A DNA stretch of 32,983 nucleotides from Conservatibacter flavescens (GTDB lineage: Bacteria; Pseudomonadota; Gammaproteobacteria; Enterobacterales; Pasteurellaceae), in the NCBI RefSeq assembly GCF_002795425.1, contig NZ_PHHA01000019.1, forward strand, positions 1 to 32,983. The letters run 5' to 3'. The translations under genes and the position numbers were made by a program. This document shows positions 7,651 through 16,009 of this stretch, in pieces. The first letter of the stretch is position 1; the number at the start of each line of letters is the position of its first letter. Below the pieces are notes generated by a model, which had not been told where the DNA came from, did no database searches, and saw nothing but the letters and a program-made list of their open reading frames with translations.

Positions 7651-8631
7651 ATGTATAAAAAATTCTTCGTGATTCGACCGCTCTTCTGCGGCCTTTTGTT
7701 CAGTAGCTTGTCCTTTTCGATACAAGCAGAAACAACAGAGCCGGTTGAAAAAAAACTATGGGTTGATGAACAGCACGGTAGTATTCGTAGTACATTGCAT
7801 TCTTGGGCTAATTCTATTGATTCTTGGTTTGATGAAACTGATCCCAATAATCCAGCAACAGCATCTATACGCGTAATGCTAGATAATCAATGGAATCGTT
7901 ATGATGGTTACTCCATAAAACCTCGTGTACGCGGGAAATTACGTTTACCTGCGTTAAAACGTCGTTTTAGCTTGGTATTCGGTGATGAGTCTTTAGATAC
8001 AGAGATTACCGAAACCCACCTTGATAATAATTACACCGATAAACCGAAAGATAAGCATTACAATAGAACGCAAGCTCGTAATGATAACTCTTCATTAGCA
8101 TTACGCTGGTCGACATTACCTGATGATCTTGGTGTCGATTTGGATTTTGATATCGGGATTCGATCGGGGGATGACTTATATTTGCGTGCAAAAGGTGAAA
8201 AAATTTGGGCGCTTCAAGATGATTATAGTGTACGTGCTGAAGCCATTTACCGCTATGGCATAGACAGTAAACATTATGTGCGTGGGAATGTAGAACTTAA
8301 ACATGATGATACTGAAACTACATTCACGGCAAACAGTATATATTTGCAATATACGAATGATCTTAAAAAAGAAGAAACGGTTTGGGGAAATAGTTTATAT
8401 CGACAACATAATTTTACCGGCAACAAGCGCTTAAATTATGGTCTATTTGCAGGTGGATATTTTAAAGATAAAGAAGGTAGCTTAAACACATATGGTCCAT
8501 TTATCAGTTATCGCCAACCCATTTTACGGCAATGGCTGTTTATTCAACCTGAATTAAGTTATTACAATGATAAGCGTGAGGATCGTAGTCATTACTTGCG
8601 AGCCTTTTTACGTATTGAAGCGATCTTCTAA
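7651..8631 (+). CDS. Uncharacterised outer-membrane beta-barrel protein
   Basis: 326 residues. A clear signal peptide (basic YKK, hydrophobic core 11-22, likely cut after Ala26 in SIQA). The mature start is acidic and polar; from about residue 68 the chain alternates polar and hydrophobic residues in strand-like runs (IRVMLDNQWNRYDG, KPRVRGKLRLPAL, FSLVFGD and later ones rich in Tyr and Arg) and ends in Phe (RIEAIF), the usual last residue of barrels inserted by BamA. A short Asp/Lys/Asn-rich insertion (about 115-150) could be a surface loop. I do not recognise a named family. It stands alone, divergent from the mini-ferritin, with its own terminator. GAGGT lies before ATG. Confidence 0.75.
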   Translation: MYKKFFVIRPLFCGLLFSSLSFSIQAETTEPVEKKLWVDEQHGSIRSTLHSWANSIDSWFDETDPNNPATASIRVMLDNQWNRYDGYSIKPRVRGKLRLPALKRRFSLVFGDESLDTEITETHLDNNYTDKPKDKHYNRTQARNDNSSLALRWSTLPDDLGVDLDFDIGIRSGDDLYLRAKGEKIWALQDDYSVRAEAIYRYGIDSKHYVRGNVELKHDDTETTFTANSIYLQYTNDLKKEETVWGNSLYRQHNFTGNKRLNYGLFAGGYFKDKEGSLNTYGPFISYRQPILRQWLFIQPELSYYNDKREDRSHYLRAFLRIEAIF

Positions 8632-8647
8632 GTTCGTTAATATATTT

Positions 8648-8674
8648 AAATCCCTGTGTTTGCAGGGATTTTTT
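8648..8674 (+). terminator. Intrinsic terminator of the outer-membrane protein gene
   Basis: AAATCCCTG (8648-8656) pairs with CAGGGATTT (8663-8671) and a T run follows. It starts 17 bases after the stop. Confidence 0.85.
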
Positions 8675-8688
8675 ATATGTTTAGGAGA

Positions 8689-8697
8689 AAGTGCGGT
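8689..8697 (+). repeat. DNA uptake signal at the nhaR 3' end
   Basis: Perfect AAGTGCGGT whose last base is shared with the nhaR stop codon. Confidence 0.9.
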
Positions 8698-9599
8698 TAA
8701 TATTTTGGATTTTTTGTAGACGTATGGAGAAATATATCGTCAAAGTTTTCATCACAAATGGCTTTGACTGATGGGTGTTGGACCATACGGTCAACAAAGA
8801 TAACATAATAAGATTCCGTAATTTCATGTGTGCGCCCTATTTCGACTAAACCTTCAATTTCTTCTTTACACACCGTAGGAATAATAAAAACCGCATTTTG
8901 TGATAAGCCAAAGGCTTTCATGAGCGCCGCATCGTCAAATTCTCCAATGATATCGACGTTTAAACCTTTCTGGTTTAACCAAGATTGTACTTTTCGTCCT
9001 AATGCTGTTCGTCCACCCGGTAATAACATTGGATTGTCTTCTAAACAGGCCGGAAACGGTTTAGTTAAGATTGGGTTTAAGGCAAAGAAACTGAGATCGG
9101 ATTCCCCGAGTTTGACAGAATAAATGCCGGCTTGTTGAGCCGAGTCTATTGGACAGTCAGAAAGGAGCATATCAAGTTTATGTTGGCGTAATTGCTCCAA
9201 AAGTAGTTCATGTGTCGATTCAAAACAACGTAATCGCATGCTGTTATTTTGGCTCACCACGCGTTGCAGGATTTTACTGACTAATGATTTTGAAAGCGCA
9301 TCTGCAACCCCCACATCAAAAAGCAGATAGTTTTCTTTGTGGTAGTTAACGATTTCCATCATCTCCTGGCTTAACGTAAACATTTTTTCACAATAACGAA
9401 AAATGAGCTGTCCCAGTTGGCTTGGTTCAACGCCACGCCCATGGCGCTTAAATAGTTTTCCGTTAAAACGTTGTTCTAATGCTCTAATTTGGCTTGTGAC
9501 TGCTTGGGGGGTTAAATTTAGGCTCTGTGCCGCTTGGGTCACAGAACCGGTTTTACAGACAAGCCAAAAATAGTAAAGCTGATTAAAATTAAGATGCAT
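8697..9599 (-). CDS. nhaR: LysR-type transcriptional activator NhaR
   Basis: 300 residues. The N-terminal winged helix ([21 protein letters not shown] and [14 protein letters not shown], residues 4-43) is characteristic of NhaR; the remainder is a periplasmic-binding-protein-like effector domain. NhaR senses Na+ and activates nhaA in E. coli. The gene overlaps the end of nhaA by 11 bases on the same strand, so the two form an operon with the regulator second, as in E. coli. No separate promoter is visible. Confidence 0.93.
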   Translation of the reverse strand: MHLNFNQLYYFWLVCKTGSVTQAAQSLNLTPQAVTSQIRALEQRFNGKLFKRHGRGVEPSQLGQLIFRYCEKMFTLSQEMMEIVNYHKENYLLFDVGVADALSKSLVSKILQRVVSQNNSMRLRCFESTHELLLEQLRQHKLDMLLSDCPIDSAQQAGIYSVKLGESDLSFFALNPILTKPFPACLEDNPMLLPGGRTALGRKVQSWLNQKGLNVDIIGEFDDAALMKAFGLSQNAVFIIPTVCKEEIEGLVEIGRTHEITESYYVIFVDRMVQHPSVKAICDENFDDIFLHTSTKNPKY

Positions 9600-10770
9600 A
9601 TGATTTATTCATTTTGGTCGTACGGTTGAGTAATACATAGCCAATAATCGCGGATAATGTAGAGCCTAATAAAATACCTAAACGAGATAAAGTATTAATA
9701 TTTTCACCGACAGCACCTTCAAAGGCAAGGCCTGCAAGGAACATAGACATAGTAAAACCAATACCACATAGTACGGCGATCGCAAGAATTTGTTTAAAAT
9801 TAATGCCTTCTGGTAATTTAGCAATATTTAATTTTACGGCAATATAGCTAAAGGCAAATACCCCAATAGGCTTACCTAATAATAATCCTAATGCAATACC
9901 TAATGGGAGTGGAGAGGTGAGCATATCAAGACTAATATTGCCTAATGATACCCCTGCATTAGCGAAAGCAAAGAGAGGAAGAACGAAGAATGAACACCAA
10001 GGTGCTAAAATATGTTCAAAAGTATGTAGCGGCTCTTCTCCATTTTTACCACGTAACGGAATACAAAACCCAATAATCACACCCGCTAGTGTAGCGTGTA
10101 CGCCAGATTTTAAAACAGCTGCCCATAGAATTAATCCCACAAACATATAGGCGCACAGCGAAGTTACTTTAAAGCGATTCATGATAAATAATACAATGAT
10201 TGCTAGAGTTGCAATGGTTAAAGAAAGCAAATTGAGGCCACTTGAATAAAATAACGCAATAATAACAATGGCGCCTAAATCATCAATAATTGCTAAAGCA
10301 AGTAAAAAGACTTTAAGTGGCAATGGCACTTGTTTACCTAATAGCGCAACAATACCTAAAGCGAAAGCAATATCTGTTGCCATAGGAATAGCCCACCCGT
10401 TGTGTAACGCAGGCTCAGACTGTGTTATGAAATAATACACAATTGCGGGAACCACCATTCCCCCAATGGCGGCAACAGCAGGAAAAATCGCTTGTTGATA
10501 AGTGGAGAGTGAACCCTCCAGTAATTCTCTTTTTACTTCTAAACCAACTAATAAAAAGAAAACCGCCATAAAGCCGTCATTAATCCAGTGGATAAAGTCT
10601 TTATCTAAAATAAGCGGGCCGACTTGGATACTGACGGGCATATTTAATAAGGCAAAATAAAATGAATTGACATTGGTATTGGCTAAAATAATGGCAAGTA
10701 ATGCGAAAACAAGCAATAAGATCCCACTCGCGGACTCTAACTGAAAAAAGCGTTTAATACTGTATAACAT
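9589..10770 (-). CDS. nhaA: Na+/H+ antiporter NhaA
   Basis: 393 residues with about twelve membrane segments. It exchanges one Na+ (or Li+) for two H+ and protects against salt and alkaline pH. The ion-binding residues are at the E. coli positions: Asp133 in ATDIAFALG and the Asp163-Asp164 pair in [10 protein letters not shown]. The N-terminal SASGILLL and GLEVKREL motifs are also typical. AGGAG lies 7 bases before ATG. The 214 bases upstream contain a good sigma-70 promoter and a CRP site. nhaR follows with overlap. Confidence 0.97.
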   Translation of the reverse strand: MLYSIKRFFQLESASGILLLVFALLAIILANTNVNSFYFALLNMPVSIQVGPLILDKDFIHWINDGFMAVFFLLVGLEVKRELLEGSLSTYQQAIFPAVAAIGGMVVPAIVYYFITQSEPALHNGWAIPMATDIAFALGIVALLGKQVPLPLKVFLLALAIIDDLGAIVIIALFYSSGLNLLSLTIATLAIIVLFIMNRFKVTSLCAYMFVGLILWAAVLKSGVHATLAGVIIGFCIPLRGKNGEEPLHTFEHILAPWCSFFVLPLFAFANAGVSLGNISLDMLTSPLPLGIALGLLLGKPIGVFAFSYIAVKLNIAKLPEGINFKQILAIAVLCGIGFTMSMFLAGLAFEGAVGENINTLSRLGILLGSTLSAIIGYVLLNRTTKMNKSYAS

Positions 10771-10907
10771 ATTTGACTCCTAATTCTCATTTTTATCGTT
10801 TTTCAACTTCATTCAACACATGGTCAAGCTCGTTTGTTGTGTGATTTTTCTTTGTGCTCACTTGCTTAATTTTGGAATGAATTGGTTTAACCATATAATA
10901 AAACAAG

Positions 10908-10937
10908 ATTATATGAGTAATTGTGTTATTTTGACAA
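10908..10937 (-). promoter_or_regulatory. Sigma-70 promoter of nhaA-nhaR
   Basis: On the minus strand: TTGTCA (10937-10932), 18-base spacer, TATAAT (10913-10908). Predicted start near 10901, leaving a leader of about 130 bases. Confidence 0.75.
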
Positions 10938-10954
10938 ATTAAATTTACATATTT

Positions 10955-10970
10955 GGTGAGCTAACTCACA
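10955..10970 (-). promoter_or_regulatory. CRP (cAMP receptor protein) site upstream of nhaA
   Basis: On the minus strand this reads TGTGAGTTAGCTCACC, matching nine of ten consensus positions of TGTGA-N6-TCACA. Its centre (10962.5) is 61.5 bases before the predicted nhaA start, the class I activator position. Confidence 0.75.
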
Positions 10971-10984
10971 CTTTTTAGTTAGAT

Positions 10985-12292
10985 CTAAGCCTCATAGAGA
11001 TTTTCGACCCCATTCGGTAGAATGCGTACGTTATCTTCGGTTCGAATGCCGCCATAGACACGGAGTTTGGCAAGCTTTTCCCAATTAAAATAGCGAGATA
11101 AAGCGTGATTTTTCCAATGATCTAATAACATATCAATGAAATAAAATCCCGGTTCAATGGTGAGTACCATATTGGGTTGTAAATCACGAGTGCAACGTAG
11201 ACTAGGATAAATATCGGGCGGCGCTTTGTGAGAACCTCGAATATTTTGTAGAAACCCACCTGTATCATGAACCTGTAATCCCAGTAAATGCCCAAGTCCA
11301 TGAGGGCAAAATGTGCGACTAATGCCCTCCTCAAAAATAGCATCTGCAGATAAATGCACAAGATCAAAGTCATGTATGATGTTTGAAATCATTTGGTGCA
11401 TATGTGTGTGATATGAAAGAAAATTATAGCCAACTTGTAAACTGGCAATAATGTGATGTTTTACCTGATCCATTGCTTGAATCATGGCGGCAAATTCATT
11501 ATTTTCAAATGAATAAGTACGGGTAATGTCTGCAGCATAGCCTAGATAGCTTGCACCAGCATCAATTAATAAGCTATGTTTTTGTGCGGGGATTTCATGA
11601 GAAAGCTGAGTGTAATGCAAGGTGGCCGCGTGTTGATTAAAGGCAATAATATTGCTATATGGTACGGAAATATCGGTTTGCTTTGTGGCTTGCAGATAGG
11701 CGAGATTTAATGTGTATTCACTGTGCTCAGCCTGTAGGTAACATTGTTGAATATGTTGGTGGCCCATATAAGCGATCGATTGCGCTTGTTTCATACAGGC
11801 TATTTCATAATCTGTTTTTATACTGCGGTGATAATGGAAAAAATTCAGTATTTTTTGAGGATTAATTTGATGAAATCCGAGTTCTGAGGCCCAATTATCA
11901 TGTGCACCCAAATAAGCACAGCGAGTAGTATTTTTTAAGAAAGGAATAATGTCTTGTTTATGAGATAAAATGGTCCATTCAAATGCTGTTGTCCAAAAGT
12001 CATCTTGTGGTGGCGCTGTGTAGTGCCAATAATCTTGGGGAGAGTATAAATATAGATGAGGTTTATTTGTCCCATCAATATATAGCCAAGATCCTTCAGC
12101 AGTGGTATTCGGGACAAAATAATTAAATAACGGGTTGATTTTGAAAGGCTTTGTTTGGTCATCTAAAAAATAATACTCTTCTTGCCCCGCATGAATCCAA
12201 ATCCCCTCTAAATGGCTACGGAAGATGGCATCTTGACTGAGTTGTTGTAAGTGTTGGAGATGTTGTTGAAATAATTCTTGCATACGTGACAT
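10985..12292 (-). CDS. pepQ: Xaa-Pro dipeptidase PepQ
   Basis: 435 residues (E. coli PepQ has 443). It hydrolyses dipeptides with C-terminal proline, using two metal ions in a pita-bread fold. All five expected ligands are present: Asp244 and Asp255 (LLIDAGASYLGYAADITRTY), His335 (PHGLGHLLGLQVHD), Glu380 (LTIEPGFYF) and Glu419 (GGIRTEDNV). The N-terminal domain (DDQTKPFKINPLFNYFVP) resembles PepQ rather than PepP. It is transcribed toward nhaA, with a 214-base gap in which nhaA's own promoter lies. An uptake signal lies just upstream. Confidence 0.94.
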   Translation of the reverse strand: MSRMQELFQQHLQHLQQLSQDAIFRSHLEGIWIHAGQEEYYFLDDQTKPFKINPLFNYFVPNTTAEGSWLYIDGTNKPHLYLYSPQDYWHYTAPPQDDFWTTAFEWTILSHKQDIIPFLKNTTRCAYLGAHDNWASELGFHQINPQKILNFFHYHRSIKTDYEIACMKQAQSIAYMGHQHIQQCYLQAEHSEYTLNLAYLQATKQTDISVPYSNIIAFNQHAATLHYTQLSHEIPAQKHSLLIDAGASYLGYAADITRTYSFENNEFAAMIQAMDQVKHHIIASLQVGYNFLSYHTHMHQMISNIIHDFDLVHLSADAIFEEGISRTFCPHGLGHLLGLQVHDTGGFLQNIRGSHKAPPDIYPSLRCTRDLQPNMVLTIEPGFYFIDMLLDHWKNHALSRYFNWEKLAKLRVYGGIRTEDNVRILPNGVENLYEA

Positions 12293-12311
12293 AAATAGTT
12301 CCTGATTTTTG

Positions 12312-12320
12312 ACCGCACTT
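12312..12320 (-). repeat. DNA uptake signal between pepQ and tusA
   Basis: Perfect ACCGCACTT in the divergent intergenic gap. Confidence 0.9.
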
Positions 12321-12364
12321 TGGTGTATGATAGAGTATTCTGATTAAGAATGCGAAGTTTTTAT

Positions 12365-12616
12365 ATGATGACTGATATAACTGAAATTATCCCAAGCCAG
12401 ACTCTTGATGCAATAGGATTGCGTTGTCCTGAACCTGTGATGTTAGTTCGTAAACAAATTCGTCATATGCAAGATGGAGAAATTCTCCTGATGCTTGCAG
12501 ATGATCCTGCGAGTAAGCGTGATATTCCTGGTTTTTGTCAATTTATGGATCATACCTTATTGGCCAGTCAGGTAGACAATCCGCCTTTCCAATATTGGAT
12601 TCGTAAAGGAAAATAG
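12365..12616 (+). CDS. tusA: Sulfurtransferase TusA
   Basis: 83 residues from the chosen start. TusA takes persulfide sulfur from IscS and passes it to TusBCD for 2-thiolation of wobble uridine in tRNA. The active Cys is in LRCPEPVM, and [18 protein letters not shown] is the family C-terminal motif. Three in-frame ATGs compete (12350, 12365, 12368). A weak GAAG lies 8 bases before 12365, and homologues begin only a few residues before the catalytic domain, so 12365 or 12368 is more likely than 12350. It is divergent from pepQ and convergent with plsB. Confidence 0.93.
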   Translation: MMTDITEIIPSQTLDAIGLRCPEPVMLVRKQIRHMQDGEILLMLADDPASKRDIPGFCQFMDHTLLASQVDNPPFQYWIRKGK

Positions 12617-12632
12617 GGCAGTGTGACTGCCC
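12616..12632. terminator. Hairpin between convergent tusA and plsB
   Basis: GGGCAGT (12616-12622) pairs perfectly with ACTGCCC (12626-12632) and starts in the tusA stop codon. No T run follows on either side, so it is at best a weak or factor-assisted terminator. Confidence 0.45.
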
Positions 12633-12644
12633 ACTAACGGATAA

Positions 12645-12653
12645 AAGTGCGGT
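12645..12653 (+). repeat. DNA uptake signal between tusA and plsB
   Basis: Perfect AAGTGCGGT in the convergent gap. Confidence 0.9.
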
Positions 12654-12669
12654 CTGTTTTGGTCAGTTT

Positions 12670-15102
12670 TTATTCTTGCCCCTCTCCCTTTTCGATTGCA
12701 CTTTGAATGGTGAGATTCACTTCAGGGGAAATGATTTTGGTGAGGATTGCCGCAATCTCGTCAATCTTATCTGTGATCGCAGCCCCTTGTTCATCGAAAT
12801 AGTCATTGCTTTTTAAGCTTGCGACAAAAGCAGAAAATACCGCTTTATCAAAAAACTCAGGCGCGTTAATACCATGCAACACAGATAAACGCTGTGCAAC
12901 AGATTGGCTCTCTTTCTCTAAGACAGGGCGTGGGATATTTGGATCGTTTTGTAATAAACTCAGCGTAATAAAATAACGTTGTAAAATTTCACGCACACCG
13001 GCTGACCATAGCTGCAAGGTGCGCACTCGAGGTTTATTAATGCTTAGCATATTTTCATTGTATTTTATTAGGCCTTGGCGGTGTAATTCCGTAATAATTT
13101 GTTCAATATGCTCACGTAATCTTTCCATTGGAATATGTAAAAATAACTCACTTTGGAAGAATGGGTATAGCTTTGTGACAGCCTCTAATACGAGCGCTTT
13201 TTGAATGGCTTCATAATGTAACACAATGCTAGCGACTAATGAGGGAAGAACGAAAAGATGCTGAATATTATTACGATAATAAGTCATTAATACCGCAGAA
13301 TTACGCTCCAAACGAATAATTTCACCAAAATTATCTTTTTCACTTAATACACCAACGCGATCAAGTCCTAATACATGTTCTAACATCTCGTTTGGCGATT
13401 CAGTTGGAATAATCACATCTTCAGAGTAAGGAACTTGCTGCAGGAACTGTTGATAACTGTCCAGCTGCTCTAATAACTGTTCACGAGATAAAGCGCGTTG
13501 ACGTGACGATAATAATGCAGTTCCGGTTAAATTCATGGCATTAACGGCGGCGGCTTTATTAATATTTATCATTACTTGATGAGACACGGCATCGACCGCG
13601 TGAGAAAACCAAGCTGGGCGCTCCTCGTTTGTTGAAGATTCTTTCCATTCTGGATAATACTGGTTTAAATAATTGTTTAATAAGATAGGTTCACCAAAGT
13701 TCACATAGCCTTTTCCAAGATTACGTAGTTTTTTGATCACTCTTAATACTAAACCTGCGTTTTCTTTTTCTTTAGCAGCCCCTCGAAGTTCTTTTGCATA
13801 GGTATCTACTTCAAGCACATGTTCATAACCAACATAAACCGGAACAATAGTAATTGGTCGTGTTTGACCTTGCTGTAGGGCTTGAAGTGTCATAGACATC
13901 ATTCCTGTTTTCGGTGCAAGTAAACGACCGGTTCTAGAACGACCACCTTCAATGAAATATTCTACAGAATAACCACGATGGAATAACTCTGCTAGGTATT
14001 CACGAAAAATTGTAGAATATAGGCGGTTGCCTTTGAACGTTCGACGAATGAAGAAAGCACCGCCGCGACGGAATAATCCGCCTACTGGCCAGAAATTTAA
14101 ATTTATGCCCGCCGCAATATGTGGTGGAAACAGTCCTTGATGGTATAACACATAAGAGAGTAATAAGTAGTCAATATGGCTACGATGGCAAGGAACATAA
14201 ACAATCTCATGCCCTTCTAAAGCTAATTTACGCACCCGATCTGCATTTTCAACGGCAATACCTTGATAGAGCTTATTCCATAACCAGCGCAAGAATCGAT
14301 CTGCCATACGCAGCCCTTCATAGCTGACATCCGCAGCAATTTCATCAAGAATTTTTCGGGCTTCAACGGTTGCTTTTTTGGTCGTAATTTTTTTATTTTT
14401 TGCCTCATCTTCAATTGCTGCCAAAATAGTCGGTGACTGCAACAATTTATTAAACATTGCTTGGCGGTTTGGTAAACGAGGGCCTGTCGCAGATATTCGC
14501 TGCTTGGCAAAATGCATTTTGGCTACACGCGCTAATTTTTGTGCAATAGATTGGTCTGCACCGTGCTCACGCACCATATAACGTAACGAAACAGCTTGGG
14601 AGAAACGGACAAATGTGTCTCGTCTAAACCACGCAATATTGATGGTTTTGCGAATACCGCTCACTAAACGTAGATCGGGCAAATTAATTTGCTCTTCATG
14701 CCCAGGCGCTCGTCCCCAAAGGACTGAAACCGGAATCAATTGAACGTCTAAATCAGGATAAGTATGATGTAACTCAAGATAGCGATAGAATACTTTTTCA
14801 GTCTCTTTTTTGGCGCCTTTTGTCCGGAAAATACGACGTCCTTCGTCTAAAAACACAAAGCGAGGTAGGGTTGTATTATGAATATTATTCTCTTCTAACG
14901 GATCGGGTAATCCCACACTTAAACAATTTTTACGAAAAATAAGCAAATCGGTTTGTGAAGTATAAGGTAATACATAGACAAATGGCTGTTCAGTATTTAG
15001 TTTTAATTCTTCGATAGGATTATGGGGAATCGGATTTTCTTTTACCAATAATGACAATGGGGAATTCAATACTTTTCTATATAAATTAAGACAACTTGAC
15101 AT
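12670..15102 (-). CDS. plsB: Glycerol-3-phosphate 1-O-acyltransferase PlsB
   Basis: 810 residues (E. coli about 807). It is the inner-membrane enzyme that acylates sn-glycerol-3-phosphate at position 1, the first step of phospholipid synthesis. The acyltransferase signature HX4D is His306-Asp311 ([15 protein letters not shown]), exactly the E. coli numbering. Further blocks are [24 protein letters not shown] and [15 protein letters not shown]. It is divergent from lexA across a 192-base gap, as in E. coli where plsB and lexA are also neighbours. No strong ribosome-binding site is evident before the ATG. Confidence 0.97.
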   Translation of the reverse strand: MSSCLNLYRKVLNSPLSLLVKENPIPHNPIEELKLNTEQPFVYVLPYTSQTDLLIFRKNCLSVGLPDPLEENNIHNTTLPRFVFLDEGRRIFRTKGAKKETEKVFYRYLELHHTYPDLDVQLIPVSVLWGRAPGHEEQINLPDLRLVSGIRKTINIAWFRRDTFVRFSQAVSLRYMVREHGADQSIAQKLARVAKMHFAKQRISATGPRLPNRQAMFNKLLQSPTILAAIEDEAKNKKITTKKATVEARKILDEIAADVSYEGLRMADRFLRWLWNKLYQGIAVENADRVRKLALEGHEIVYVPCHRSHIDYLLLSYVLYHQGLFPPHIAAGINLNFWPVGGLFRRGGAFFIRRTFKGNRLYSTIFREYLAELFHRGYSVEYFIEGGRSRTGRLLAPKTGMMSMTLQALQQGQTRPITIVPVYVGYEHVLEVDTYAKELRGAAKEKENAGLVLRVIKKLRNLGKGYVNFGEPILLNNYLNQYYPEWKESSTNEERPAWFSHAVDAVSHQVMININKAAAVNAMNLTGTALLSSRQRALSREQLLEQLDSYQQFLQQVPYSEDVIIPTESPNEMLEHVLGLDRVGVLSEKDNFGEIIRLERNSAVLMTYYRNNIQHLFVLPSLVASIVLHYEAIQKALVLEAVTKLYPFFQSELFLHIPMERLREHIEQIITELHRQGLIKYNENMLSINKPRVRTLQLWSAGVREILQRYFITLSLLQNDPNIPRPVLEKESQSVAQRLSVLHGINAPEFFDKAVFSAFVASLKSNDYFDEQGAAITDKIDEIAAILTKIISPEVNLTIQSAIEKGEGQE

Positions 15103-15226
15103 AGTAATATCCGTTAAAATAAAAAATTCCTCTTAGTCTATCATAAAAATACAATGTAATGAGAATTGCCTTTTAAGAATTCTATCCAGCTCACAAAATT
15201 ATTTCTCGCTTTCCATAGGATTAAGG

Positions 15227-15255
15227 TTGCAATTCCATAATATACTGTATATTAT
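15227..15255 (+). promoter_or_regulatory. Sigma-70 promoter of lexA
   Basis: TTGCAA (15227-15232), 17-base spacer, TATTAT (15250-15255). The -10 element lies inside the first SOS box. Confidence 0.7.
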
Positions 15256-15260
15256 GTCAG
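15245..15260 (+). promoter_or_regulatory. LexA operator (SOS box) 1
   Basis: CTGT-N8-TCAG with an AT-only centre apart from one G, one mismatch from the CTGT-N8-ACAG consensus. It overlaps the -10 element. Confidence 0.8.
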
Positions 15261-15265
15261 ATATA

Positions 15266-15281
15266 TTGTATAAAAAGACAG
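15266..15281 (+). promoter_or_regulatory. LexA operator (SOS box) 2
   Basis: TTGT-N8-ACAG, one mismatch from consensus. Its centre is 21 bases from box 1, the same spacing as the two E. coli lexA operators. Confidence 0.75.
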
Positions 15282-15294
15282 TCTAGGAGTTGCC

Positions 15295-15927
15295 ATGAAA
15301 CCACTAAAAGCGCTCACCGCTCGACAACAAGAAGTTTATAATTTTCTCAAACATCATCTAGAAACAACGGGAATGCCACCCACTCGCGCCGAGATTTCAC
15401 GGGAATTGGGGTTTCGTTCACCTAATGCAGCAGAAGAACATCTTAAAGCATTAGCCCGTAAAGGGGTTATTGAAATTGTTTCTGGTATGTCACGAGGCAT
15501 TCGTTTGTTATTAGAACAAGATGAATACGAAGAAGAAGGGCTTCCTTTAATCGGGCGAGTTGCAGCGGGAGAACCGATTCTAGCAGAACAGCATATTGAG
15601 GCAACGTATAAGGTGGATGCCAATATGTTTAAACCGCCAGCTGATTTTTTGTTAAAAGTGTCTGGCGAATCAATGAAAGATATCGGCATATTAGACGGTG
15701 ATTTATTGGCGGTACATAGCACGAAAGATGTGAGAAATGGGCAAGTTATTGTTGCGCGTATTGAAAATGAGGTTACGGTAAAACGCCTTGAACGTCAGGG
15801 AGCGATGGTGTATCTCCATGCGGAAAATGAGGATTTTGAACCAATTGTTGTGAATTTAGCCGAAGAACCTTATTTTGAAATTGAAGGAATCGCGGTAGGT
15901 ATTATCCGCAATAATGCGTGGATGTAA
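15295..15927 (+). CDS. lexA: LexA repressor
   Basis: 210 residues. It represses the SOS regulon and cleaves itself when stimulated by RecA filaments. N-terminal winged helix 1-70 ([34 protein letters not shown]). Cleavage site Ala91-Gly92 (GRVAAGEP). The catalytic dyad is Ser126 (VSGESM) and Lys163 (VTVKRLE); these are each seven higher than E. coli. AGGAG precedes ATG. Two SOS boxes and the promoter indicate autorepression. Confidence 0.98.
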   Translation: MKPLKALTARQQEVYNFLKHHLETTGMPPTRAEISRELGFRSPNAAEEHLKALARKGVIEIVSGMSRGIRLLLEQDEYEEEGLPLIGRVAAGEPILAEQHIEATYKVDANMFKPPADFLLKVSGESMKDIGILDGDLLAVHSTKDVRNGQVIVARIENEVTVKRLERQGAMVYLHAENEDFEPIVVNLAEEPYFEIEGIAVGIIRNNAWM

Positions 15928-16009
15928 ATTTTGCTTGAATGGCTGAGAAAATGGAACTTGTCTTCCTCTTGAAAGTCAAAAGAATAGGCTGTTATTTAAG
16001 AGGGATAAT

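Noticed and set aside
9917-10150. Plus-strand frame opposite nhaA
   Set aside because: Antisense shadow of a conserved membrane protein gene, with no start signals.
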